64,000 nt of DNA, taken from assembly GCA_963827515.1 (NCBI GenBank), contig CAWHBF010000023.1, positions 592,075-656,074 of the forward strand, read 5' to 3'. The stretch is from JABFSA01 sp963827515 (GTDB taxonomy: Bacteria > Acidobacteriota > Vicinamibacteria > Vicinamibacterales > UBA2999). The notes under the pieces are model-generated. The model worked only from the letters and a program-made list of their open reading frames with translations, did not search any database and had not been told where the DNA came from. Position numbers and translations under genes: made by a program. Of the stretch, positions 53,286 through 61,517 are shown one piece after another. Positions within the stretch are counted from its first letter, which is position 1, and the number at the start of each line of letters is the position of its first letter.

Positions 53286-54224
53286 ATGAAACGCACAGTG
53301 ATATGGATCACCTGCAGTGTGCCGGTCGCTGCCATTGTCTTATGTGGCGGGGGACTGTGGTTCGCAAGCAATCAATTGCTCTTTCCGGTCTGGAGGGGCG
53401 TTGCGAAGGATCTGTCTGTCTGCACACCGGAAGCCGCCAAACATTGGGGGAAAGGCTGCGGGAACCTGCGCGATACGCATGAATTCACGTTCAGTGAGGT
53501 CAAGTTTCCCTCAGTCAACGGCTATGCGTTGCCGGGCTGGTTGATCAAGGCATCGGACAATGGAGTGGAACCGGCGGGCGGCGCAATCGTGCTCGTCCAC
53601 GGCGGCGGCGCTGACAGAAGAGAAAACACGAGGTTCGTGAGCTTCTTTCTGAGTCAGAAACTCGATGTGCTGACGCTCGACCTCGGCTGCCACGGCGAAG
53701 CACCGTGCCCAGTGCCCGGAATGACTTACGGGCACAGGGAGTCGAGAGACGTCCTCTCCGCGTATCTGTACCTTACGGACAGTTACAGAAGGGTCTACGC
53801 CATGGGCTCTTCTGTGGGGGCCGCAGCCATTCTGATCGCTTTGCCCGAGATGCCGGCACTCACCGGTGTCATCGCGGAGAATCCGATGGCCAGTTTTCAG
53901 CGACTCATTAGGGAAGCGCCGGAGTCGCAATCGATGCCTGGTTGGGGGATCGAGTTGCTTATGCACGTAGCCATGATGCGTGGAAGATTTGACGGGTTAC
54001 TTAGCCCGGCGAAGTCGCTGTCCCTCGCGACAACGACGCCGATTCTGCTCATTCACAGCAAACAGGACAAGGTCGTTTCCTCCAAGCAAACGCAAGATCT
54101 AGCTGACGTGTACCGCGGACCTAAGACCGTCTGGTTGGCGGAGAGTGGTGATCACTCGACGATTTGGAATGTCCATCGCGTTCAGTACCAGAAACAGGTC
54201 GCAGATTTTCTGTCGAGTACCTGA
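53286..54224 (+). CDS. Alpha/beta hydrolase with N-terminal membrane anchor
   Basis: The protein has 312 residues from ATG 53286. Residues 5-28 form a signal anchor (VIWITCSVPVAAIVLCGGGL). The hydrolase core has GGAIVLVHGGGADRRENTRF, the nucleophile elbow MGSSVGAAA, the acid in HSKQDKVV and the base in SGDHSTIW, as in BEM46/Frsa-type hydrolases. GC is lower than in the neighbours (see LWFASNQLLFPVW), so recent acquisition is possible. The substrate is unknown. Confidence 0.85.
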   Translation: MKRTVIWITCSVPVAAIVLCGGGLWFASNQLLFPVWRGVAKDLSVCTPEAAKHWGKGCGNLRDTHEFTFSEVKFPSVNGYALPGWLIKASDNGVEPAGGAIVLVHGGGADRRENTRFVSFFLSQKLDVLTLDLGCHGEAPCPVPGMTYGHRESRDVLSAYLYLTDSYRRVYAMGSSVGAAAILIALPEMPALTGVIAENPMASFQRLIREAPESQSMPGWGIELLMHVAMMRGRFDGLLSPAKSLSLATTTPILLIHSKQDKVVSSKQTQDLADVYRGPKTVWLAESGDHSTIWNVHRVQYQKQVADFLSST

Positions 54225-54418
54225 CAGAAGGTCGCGACTTGTGAAGCTTCCACGAGCGAGTTCGCTGATTTGGCAGCCGCGCGTCGGCCCGATCAGCTGC
54301 TCAACGTTGGCTGCGGGATCGAAGCAACGCCGAGCAGATGCGGGAACTCGAACAACCCGCTGACTCTGCCCCAACGAGCGTCAGAGTCAGCGGAACCTTG
54401 ACCGAGAGAATGCGTTTG

Positions 54419-54517
54419 CCGGACCGGCTCGATTGACTCACCGTCCGATGCTGGGGATCCGTGAGTGTTCCTCTGCGCCAGTCGAGTCGCGGCCGGTCGG
54501 TGATGTCAGGAATGGCA
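54419..54517. repeat. 99-bp direct repeat, copy 2 (within the hydrolase-fusion 3' end)
   Basis: This is the resident copy at the 3' end of the TPR-hydrolase gene; its duplicate is at 52412-52510. The two copies flank about 1.9 kb that carries the sigma fusion, the 157-bp element and the alpha/beta hydrolase. Confidence 0.85.
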
Positions 54518-57005
54518 CGAGGTCCTTGGTGAACTGCTCCGGATCCTCCCAATGGAACGCATGTCCAAAGCCTTGGTAGGCGATGAACCGCGCGTGTGGC
54601 ATGACCTCGAGCAAGCGGTCCTGTGCCGCCCGCAGCGCGTACGTGTCGCGATCGCCCCACATCAGCAGCACGGGCACGGAGACTTTCGTGAGCTCGCTTG
54701 TGAAGTCCGGCGTCTGCAAGAATCCGTCGAACGCCTCGCGCCAGACGCGTGCCGGGACCTTCAGCGTCTCGGAGACGACTGCGTCGAGGTGGTCGGCGGG
54801 CATGGCACGCGCAAGGGTGCTCAACTGCCATTCTCTTGCGAACGGGGCGGCGATCGGATCGGTCAGTGGCGCGATCGACGATGCCACGAAGTCGGCAAGC
54901 CCAGGATCATCAAAGGTGGAGAACGCGCCCATCAACACGAGGCGCGCCACCCGGTCAGGGTGGTCGATGACGAACCGTTGCGCCACGCTGGCCCCCATCG
55001 AGTGACCCACAATGATCGCGGTCCGCAGACCCATCGCATCCAGGAACGCGAGGAGATCCGCCGACATGTCCGCAAAACGGTAGCCGGACGTCGGGCGACT
55101 GGAATCGCCGTGGCCCCGCTGCGAGAGCGCGAAGGCGTGGATGCTCGGCGGCAGCAGCGGGAGCACCCGCTCGAAGGAACGCCACGAGTCGGTAACTCCG
55201 TGCAGGAAGATCACGGGCACGCCGTCGGCGTTGCCCTGTTCCACGTACTCCATCCGGACGCCTGTTGGCAGCGACACAAACTTCTTCAACGGTTCCTCCG
55301 TTTCTGTTCTCACGTGACTCGATGCCGTCACCGGCCGATCGGCCAGCATCATGCGCGAGGATGCGAGCGACACGTCCGCGCGCGCCCACGCCTTGTCGAA
55401 CCTTGTGCGGATCTGCCGGGCATCGTCGACGCGCCCCTGCGCGTTGAGGCTTTGCCACAGTCCGAACAGCGACCAGCCGTTCTCGCGGAACCGCTCGAGG
55501 TCCTTGCGGTACTCGGCCTCCGCCTCTGCTGGCCGGCCGGCTGCGAGCAACAGCGCGCCTAACACCTGCCGCGGCGGCTGATGCCAGACCGGCGGCTCGT
55601 TGTACGGAATGCCGTCCTCGAGCGCCGTGGCCTCACCGAGGAGTCGCACCGCCTCGTCGTGGCGTCCCGCTCGCGAAGCCAGCTCGCCTCGCACGATGCG
55701 CCTCGCGATCTGCAAGTTGGTCAGCAGCGGCAGGTCCTTGAGCGTGGTCCGAAAGGCTTCGTGATCCAACAGCGTCGTGAGCGCGGCCAGCTCGGCCTCG
55801 GCACGCGTGACCTCGCCGCGCGCGACAAAGGCCAGGCCGCGTGCGTAGTGCCAGATGCCCATCGCGTACGGCTCGGTCTCCGGCGGCTTGGGCTCGGTCA
55901 ACATCTCGCGCCAGCGCCCGAATCGCGCGTAGGCCAACCACGGCGTGACGGGAAAGTCCGCCGTCCACGCCAGCGCGCCCGCGTGATGATGCGGTACTTT
56001 CGCCGCGACTTGACGCGCGGCATCAATGGCGACCGCGCTCCGGCCTTCGAACGTCGCCGCCGCCCACAGGAAGTGCAGGTTGTGCGGGTAGTAGCTGACG
56101 GGATAGAGCCCCTGTGCCTGACACTGCGCCAGATAGTCCTCGTCGGCGGCGATCGCACGGACGTTGGCCTCGGCCGCGTCTGCGTACCGACCCACGCGCA
56201 GGTAGATGTGCGCAGGCATGTGGACGATGTGGCCGGCGGCGGGCATCAGCCCGGCAAGCCGATCCGCACTCGCCTCGGCGGCCTCGGGCGTGCGCGACCC
56301 CTCCATCAAGTGGACGTAATAGTGATGCGCGCCCGCGTGGTCGGGATGCGCGCCAATCGCGCGCTCGAGCGCGCGGCGCACGGGCTCGGCTTCGGGCTTC
56401 AGCGTGCCGTCTTTCTGCCAGTAGTCCCAGGCCATCGTGTTCATGACGGCATCCGCGTACAGCGTCTGGACGTCTGGATCGGTGGCAAACGTTTCGGCCG
56501 CCTTGGTCATCGCGTCGGCGTAGGCGCGATCGAGCGGTGGCCGCGGCGCGGTCCCATCAGCGGCAAAGCGCATCGCGAGCGCGGCGATGAGCGCCCGCTC
56601 CTTTGGGCTGGCCATGTGGGCTAAGGCCTGCGCGCGCTCCACCGACTCGTAGGCCAGCCGACCGCTCTCCGCGGACATCGGCGCGTTGAGGTTGACGGCG
56701 AGCGTCATCGCCTCCCCCCAGTGCGCCATCGCGAGTTCACCGTCGAGCCGCGCGGCTTCCTGAAACGCCCGGCGCGCCTCAGCGTGGTTGAACGCATAGA
56801 GCAGCCGGAGCCCTTGGTCGAAGAAGGCCTGCGCCCGCGCGTCCTTCGTCGCAACCGGCAGATGGAGTGTCCCGAGCCCGCTGAGCACGGGCGCCCGCGG
56901 CGTGACCGCACTGGCCTCGGTCACCGGTTGCTGACCTGACGCTGAGAGGCCGGACGCGCTCACCGCCGCGACCAGCACGAGGGCGATTCGAATGTTCGCT
57001 GACAT
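54438..57005 (-). CDS. TPR-repeat protein fused to an alpha/beta hydrolase
   Basis: From ATG 57005 the protein has 855 residues. It has a signal peptide (LVLVAAVSASGLSASGQ), then about 500 residues of TPR-like helices (AQAFFDQGLRLLYAFNHAEA, MPAAGHIVHMPAHIYLRVGR). From about 570 an alpha/beta hydrolase follows: VPVIFLHGVTDSWRSFERVL, the nucleophile elbow VGHSMGASVAQRF, the acid in LMWGDRDTYA and the base in GFGHAFHWE. The two parts are normally separate proteins. The fusion suggests an exported hydrolase with a protein-protein platform. The C-terminus carries the 99-bp repeat sequence. Confidence 0.88.
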   Translation of the reverse strand: MSANIRIALVLVAAVSASGLSASGQQPVTEASAVTPRAPVLSGLGTLHLPVATKDARAQAFFDQGLRLLYAFNHAEARRAFQEAARLDGELAMAHWGEAMTLAVNLNAPMSAESGRLAYESVERAQALAHMASPKERALIAALAMRFAADGTAPRPPLDRAYADAMTKAAETFATDPDVQTLYADAVMNTMAWDYWQKDGTLKPEAEPVRRALERAIGAHPDHAGAHHYYVHLMEGSRTPEAAEASADRLAGLMPAAGHIVHMPAHIYLRVGRYADAAEANVRAIAADEDYLAQCQAQGLYPVSYYPHNLHFLWAAATFEGRSAVAIDAARQVAAKVPHHHAGALAWTADFPVTPWLAYARFGRWREMLTEPKPPETEPYAMGIWHYARGLAFVARGEVTRAEAELAALTTLLDHEAFRTTLKDLPLLTNLQIARRIVRGELASRAGRHDEAVRLLGEATALEDGIPYNEPPVWHQPPRQVLGALLLAAGRPAEAEAEYRKDLERFRENGWSLFGLWQSLNAQGRVDDARQIRTRFDKAWARADVSLASSRMMLADRPVTASSHVRTETEEPLKKFVSLPTGVRMEYVEQGNADGVPVIFLHGVTDSWRSFERVLPLLPPSIHAFALSQRGHGDSSRPTSGYRFADMSADLLAFLDAMGLRTAIIVGHSMGASVAQRFVIDHPDRVARLVLMGAFSTFDDPGLADFVASSIAPLTDPIAAPFAREWQLSTLARAMPADHLDAVVSETLKVPARVWREAFDGFLQTPDFTSELTKVSVPVLLMWGDRDTYALRAAQDRLLEVMPHARFIAYQGFGHAFHWEDPEQFTKDLVPFLTSPTGRDSTGAEEHSRIPSIGR

Positions 57006-57113
57006 GATGTGCTCCACTGGGGTAGTTCCTTCAAACGAACGAGTGAGCTCAGTGGGATCGGGTGTCAGACCCGACAAGGCGTCCGGGCTCCCACGAGCGG
57101 TATCCGGACACAC

Positions 57114-58196
57114 TCACTGTGCGCGTAACCGATACAGGCGGAAGAACCCGGCATCGACGGGCACGACCTCCACGCGCGGGAGTCCCGCCGCCGTTGCAAG
57201 GGCCCGTACGGTGTCGGCGCGAAGGACCGTACCGGTCGCCGCGGAGGGCTGGTCCGCCATCGCGACCGGGAGGCAATGCACGATGCTCCAGCCGTACATG
57301 AGCCGCTCGATGTCGTCCGCCGGCGCGTGGAAGTGATCGCCAACCTTCTCGTCCGCGACGAGGACGCTTCCTCCAGGTGCGAGCGCTTCTCGGATGGCGC
57401 GGAGCGCATCGTCTGGTCGTGCCATGTCGTGGAGGGCTTCCAGCACGAGCACGAGATCGAACGGGCCGGCGTCGGCCACCGCTGCGGCGGCGCGGACGTC
57501 GAAGCGGACGGCAATGCCTTGCGCGGCCGCGTTCCGCTGGGCGTCGTACACTGACGCCGAGTCGGCGTCGAAGCCGACGATGTCGGCCTGTGGAAACGCC
57601 CGGGCCATCGCGAGTGTGGACCAGCCGGCGCCGCACCCGACGTCGGCGACACGCATGTGCATCGACGTGAGCGCGCTATGGAGATCGGGTAGCGCGGGAA
57701 TCCAGCGCGTGACCAAGTCCGACAAAAACGCCGGCCGATTGATGCCGGCTTGACCCGCGCGGAACGCCGCGCCGAAGTGTGGATACGCCACGCCGCCGCC
57801 GCTCCGGTAGGCGTTGACGACCCGCTCGAGCGCCCCGCCGATGCCGGCGACCATCTGCGCCAACGGGGCAAGGTGCGCAGGATGGTCCTCCGCGACCAAG
57901 ACGTTCGTGTGTTCGGCCGGGAGCCAGTACCGCCGCGCCTCCGCCGGGGCAGTGAGCGATTCGACGCGCAGGAATCCCGCGACCGCCTGCTGCTCGAGCC
58001 ACTCGCGGGCGTAGCGGGGGGCGATGCCGGCCGTGCGGGCCAGCTCAGGCGGCGTGATCCGCCGCCCGAATTTCAACGCTTCGTAGAGGCCGAGCTCCTT
58101 GCCGAGATAGATGCCGTAGAGCTCGAGTGTGTGAATGGTGGCCTGGAGCAGGCGCGTCGTGAGCGCGTCTTCGCTGGTCTGAACAACCTGGCACAT
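57114..58196 (-). CDS. Class I SAM-dependent methyltransferase with N-terminal winged helix
   Basis: The protein has 360 residues. Residues about 20-90 form a dimerisation/winged-helix domain (TPPELARTAGIAPRYAREWL, EQQAVAGFLRV). The methyltransferase core has motif I VADVGCGAGWSTLAMARAF, an acidic residue in IVGFDADSASV, and LVLVLEALHDMARPDDALRA. This is the layout of small-molecule methyltransferases such as the Rv2258c type. Reading begins at ATG 58196, which sits inside a 9-bp inverted repeat. It is 108 bp upstream of the TPR-hydrolase gene, same direction. Confidence 0.9.
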   Translation of the reverse strand: MCQVVQTSEDALTTRLLQATIHTLELYGIYLGKELGLYEALKFGRRITPPELARTAGIAPRYAREWLEQQAVAGFLRVESLTAPAEARRYWLPAEHTNVLVAEDHPAHLAPLAQMVAGIGGALERVVNAYRSGGGVAYPHFGAAFRAGQAGINRPAFLSDLVTRWIPALPDLHSALTSMHMRVADVGCGAGWSTLAMARAFPQADIVGFDADSASVYDAQRNAAAQGIAVRFDVRAAAAVADAGPFDLVLVLEALHDMARPDDALRAIREALAPGGSVLVADEKVGDHFHAPADDIERLMYGWSIVHCLPVAMADQPSAATGTVLRADTVRALATAAGLPRVEVVPVDAGFFRLYRLRAQ

Positions 58197-58222
58197 AGGG
58201 TGTCTCCGTTAATCACCCTATG
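58194..58222. promoter_or_regulatory. Inverted repeat over the methyltransferase start codon
   Basis: CATAGGGTG (58194-58202) and CACCCTATG (58214-58222) are exact reverse complements with an 11-bp spacer. The left arm includes the ATG of the methyltransferase gene. In mRNA the hairpin would hide the start and the ribosome site; on DNA it could be an operator. Confidence 0.55.
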
Positions 58223-58345
58223 GGCGTAAGGCCAAGCCTCACGATGGGAGGCCGATCGGGCGGTCCGTAAGGCGGCGCTACGAGGTGGTTCGCAGGTCGT
58301 CCGCCGCGCAGGCGTGTCGCAGGAGACTCGCGACGCGGCCGCCTG

Positions 58346-60136
58346 CTAGAAGCGCCACTCGACCGGTCGCTCTGGCTGGTAGATGCAGAACGTTCCCGTG
58401 CGCACCGCGTTTTCCAGGTGCCGCCCGAGCTGGGGATGGGCCTTGGCGATCTTCTTGACGCCACTGCGGATCCGCCACGTTACCGCGGACCGGGCCCGCT
58501 CGGCGGCGCTCCCCAGCGCGCGTGACCGTCCGCCGAGCCCCAGTGCACCCGACAACAGCTCGACGATCTGATCGAGCTCCTCACGCGCCCGTTCCGCCTG
58601 CGCGAGATCATGCGCGGCCTCGGCCTGGTGGATGTCGTGCTGCAGTTCCCGGGCGCGCGCCTGAATCTCGCGGCGGGCTCGCTCATCGAGCTGCGGCGCG
58701 GTACCGGTCGTTTCGGCCGGCCGGTCAGCCAACTCGAGGCAATGCACTTCGACTCCCGGTCGATCGAGCAACCGCACCAGATCGCTAAAGCCCTTCTGAT
58801 GAGTGAGCTGGGCGGAGAGCCCGTCGAACTCCAGGCTCCACACCTCGCCCTCGCGGCGAAATCGCGCCACGTTGGGCTGTTGGGCCACGGGCCGCGCAAC
58901 GGCCTCGGGCCGACTCTCATCGGGATCCTCTTCGAGCCCCGCGAGACGGAGACCCTGCTCGAGCCGATCGATGTCCTGGGCCCGGCGAAAGGGATTCACG
59001 TGCAACAGCCACCGCAGCGGTTCGCCCGGATCCGGTGGACGTCCAAAAGTGATGCGATCGCCGAGCTGCGATAGGAACTCTGCCAGATAGAACCGCGCGC
59101 GTTCGAGGTTACCGGTCAGCGCGCACGAGGCCGCAAGGAAAGCCGGAATGTCGACGAACGTCGAGATGGGGGCTTGGGATCCGACCGCGAGCACCTCAGC
59201 GTCACGTCCGAGGATGAACAGCGCCAACCCAACGGGCGCCGTGTAGTACGGCGGAAAGCATGGATTGAGCCGCATGGCCTTTGTGCCCAGCGCCAGCGCG
59301 GATTCACCATCGCCGAGATACGCGCGACACAGCGCTGCGTGGACCAGCATGTCGGTGTCGTTGGGATTCAGGCTGAGGGCCCTGTCAACGTGAAACGCGG
59401 CTTCATTGAACTGCCGGCGATACAGCAGGATGCGCCCCAGCACCACCTGGACCATCGGGTCGGCATCGTCGAGAACCGCCGCGCGACGGGCGTAGTCGTA
59501 CGCCAGGCGCTCGGTCTCATCCCACTTCTGCCAGGCCTGACAGCTCCATTCGTTGAAGTGGGACAAGGACAGTCCCGTGTACGCCCGCGCGTACGATGGA
59601 TCGGTTTCGAGGGCGCGTTCGAAATAGGTACGTGCCTCGGCGTCTGCCTCCACAGTCCCGCGCTTCAGACACTCGAAGCCTCGCAACCAGCAGTCGTATG
59701 TCGCAAGGCTGGACAGAGGCAAACGCTGGGCATTGCGTAACCGGGACCGGTCGAGATCGATCTTCAGCGCACTGGCAATTTGCTCCGCAATCTGGTCCTG
59801 CACCGTGAACAGATTCTCCGCGGTGACGTCGTGGCGATCGGCCCAGAGCTGGCGCCCCGTGTGGGTGTCGAGCAGTTGGACCGCGATGCGGATCACGTCG
59901 CCGCCTCGACGGACACTGCCGCGCAGCAGGTTGGAAGCGAACGCAGTTGGGTCGCTGCCTCTACGTCCTAGCGATGCGGCCGCGAACGCCTGGGGGTAGA
60001 CAACTTCGATTGCACCGAAGCGCGAAAGCGCGGAGGCGATGTCCTCCACGAATCCCAGCGCCAGCACGTCCTGCGTGGGATCGCCCGACAGGTTCTCAAA
60101 CGGAGCCAGGGCGATGCTGGCAGCAATGGCAGGCAT
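58346..60136 (-). CDS. TPR protein with TolB-N-like domain and regulator-type C-terminal helical domain
   Basis: The protein has 596 residues from ATG 60136. An N-terminal TolB/CadC-periplasmic-like domain (SIALAPFENLSGDPTQDVLA, GGDVIRIAVQLLDTHTGRQL) is followed by TPRs at about 170-330 (YFERALETDPSYARAYTGLS, DRALSLNPNDTDMLVHAALC). The C-terminus has a region seen in AAA/cyclase-type regulators (GFSDLVRLLDRPGVEVHCLE, then RARSAVTWRIRSGVKKIAKA, HPQLGRHLENAVRTGTFCIY). The usual N-terminal DNA-binding or cyclase domain is absent. It may regulate by protein contact. Confidence 0.85.
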   Translation of the reverse strand: MPAIAASIALAPFENLSGDPTQDVLALGFVEDIASALSRFGAIEVVYPQAFAAASLGRRGSDPTAFASNLLRGSVRRGGDVIRIAVQLLDTHTGRQLWADRHDVTAENLFTVQDQIAEQIASALKIDLDRSRLRNAQRLPLSSLATYDCWLRGFECLKRGTVEADAEARTYFERALETDPSYARAYTGLSLSHFNEWSCQAWQKWDETERLAYDYARRAAVLDDADPMVQVVLGRILLYRRQFNEAAFHVDRALSLNPNDTDMLVHAALCRAYLGDGESALALGTKAMRLNPCFPPYYTAPVGLALFILGRDAEVLAVGSQAPISTFVDIPAFLAASCALTGNLERARFYLAEFLSQLGDRITFGRPPDPGEPLRWLLHVNPFRRAQDIDRLEQGLRLAGLEEDPDESRPEAVARPVAQQPNVARFRREGEVWSLEFDGLSAQLTHQKGFSDLVRLLDRPGVEVHCLELADRPAETTGTAPQLDERARREIQARARELQHDIHQAEAAHDLAQAERAREELDQIVELLSGALGLGGRSRALGSAAERARSAVTWRIRSGVKKIAKAHPQLGRHLENAVRTGTFCIYQPERPVEWRF

Positions 60137-60505
60137 AGAAGCCCTAACAGCGAACACCCCGATTCTACCCGGTCAGAAGTCGACCATGGCAGTCGAGGGC
60201 TTGGTCTTCAGCGAGTCTCTAGCGCCAGACTCGCGTCCCCGGATCTTGATTCCATGGAGCACCTCCGGCCCTCCGTAGTACCTACGGCACTCCGTGTGTT
60301 ACTTACAGCCTGTCGTAACAAACGGCGCCTTCCCCACAACCTGTGCGGATTTTTTCGCGTGTAATTTTCGTTTGCTTTTGGGCCTGTTTCTTGTGTTTTC
60401 TGGCTGCTTGCCCAGCCTTTAACATGCGCTTCACTGCACGGCACGTCGCATGCTTGCACGGCCGCTCAGGGCAACCGGTGATTTAACACGACTGTGGGAG
60501 TTGTC
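60137..60505. promoter_or_regulatory. Divergent regulatory region between the TPR protein and the cytochrome genes
   Basis: This 369-bp gap serves both directions. It is AT-richer than most of the window in 60340-60400 and T-rich (TTTTTTCGCGTGTAATTTTC). The 15-bp palindrome CCGTAGTACCTACGG (60273-60287) may bind a NarL/FixJ-type response regulator. No gene or RNA is recognised. Confidence 0.5.
60273..60287. promoter_or_regulatory. CCGTAG-TAC-CTACGG palindrome
   Basis: Two perfect 6-bp arms flank a TAC spacer. LuxR/NarL-type regulators bind sites of this sort, with TAC/GTA half-sites. It lies 233 bp upstream of the decaheme cytochrome start and about 137 bp upstream of the divergent TPR gene start. 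Confidence 0.45.
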
Positions 60506-61504
60506 ATGCGTTTCCCTAAGACCGTCACACTTCTGACCGCCTTCGTCCTCCTGCTGTTCGCGGGCGCGCTCGTCGCGGCTCTCACACGCCCGGTCGTCGT
60601 CGAGGCGCGGGCGGCCGAGGGGCCTCAGGCCACGCAGACCGCGCCGCCACCGGGAACTACGCAGACGACGGTGGTCGCCACGCCACAAGCCGGCTATGTC
60701 GGCTCGGAGACCTGCGCGGCCTGCCACTCGGGCTACGACCACACCGTGGATATCACCAAGCACGGATTCAGGGCCAACCAGATGACGCCGGCCGCGAGGC
60801 AGGGCTGCGAATCGTGCCATGGGCCGGGAGAGGCCCACGCCAGCGATCCCGGTAGCGTCATGCCGATTCAGTTGACAAGGGTTTCAGCGACGGTGGCCAA
60901 CGGCCAGTGCCAGACCTGCCACAACCGGGGCGACCACGCCCTGTGGGACGGTAGTCAGCACGAGAACCGCAACGTCAAGTGCATCGACTGCCACAGCGTG
61001 CACGCGTCGGAAGGTCCGAAGCTGATGAAGGCCAAGACCCAGCAGATCACCTGCGCGAAGTGCCACCAGACCGTCACGAACAAGCAGCAGCGCTTCAATC
61101 ACATGCCGGTCCGCGAAGGCAAGATGGAGTGCTCGTCCTGCCACAACGTCCACGGATCGGTGAACATCAAGCTGCTCCGTGTCGGCACCACGGTGGACCA
61201 GAGCTGCACGAGCTGCCACACCGAGAAGCGCGGCCCGTTCCTCTGGGAGCACGCACCGGTGGTGGACAGCTGCACCACGTGCCACGATTCTCACGGCAGC
61301 AACAACGACCGCATGCTGGTCGCCAAGCTTCCCTTTCTCTGCCAGCGCTGTCACGTGACATCGCGGCACCCTCCAACCGTTTATGAGGGCTACTCCCTGA
61401 ACAACTCCACGGGCTCGAACCGGATGACTTCGAAAGGGTGCGCGAACTGCCATCAGCAGGTGCACGGGTCCAACCACCCCAATGGCAAGTTCTTCTTGCG
61501 GTGA
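60506..61504 (+). CDS. DmsE/MtrA-family decaheme c-type cytochrome
   Basis: The protein has 332 residues from ATG 60506 (GGGAG 9 bp upstream), with a signal or anchor at residues 8-28 (LTAFVLLLFAGALVAAL). Ten CxxCH heme motifs are counted: CAACH, CESCH, CQTCH, CIDCH, CAKCH, CSSCH, CTSCH, CTTCH, CQRCH and CANCH, with many additional His for bis-His ligation. This is the periplasmic electron carrier that plugs into an outer-membrane barrel. The barrel gene follows by 13 bp. It moves electrons to or from extracellular acceptors. Confidence 0.96.
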   Translation: MRFPKTVTLLTAFVLLLFAGALVAALTRPVVVEARAAEGPQATQTAPPPGTTQTTVVATPQAGYVGSETCAACHSGYDHTVDITKHGFRANQMTPAARQGCESCHGPGEAHASDPGSVMPIQLTRVSATVANGQCQTCHNRGDHALWDGSQHENRNVKCIDCHSVHASEGPKLMKAKTQQITCAKCHQTVTNKQQRFNHMPVREGKMECSSCHNVHGSVNIKLLRVGTTVDQSCTSCHTEKRGPFLWEHAPVVDSCTTCHDSHGSNNDRMLVAKLPFLCQRCHVTSRHPPTVYEGYSLNNSTGSNRMTSKGCANCHQQVHGSNHPNGKFFLR

Positions 61505-61517
61505 CCGGAGGCATACG

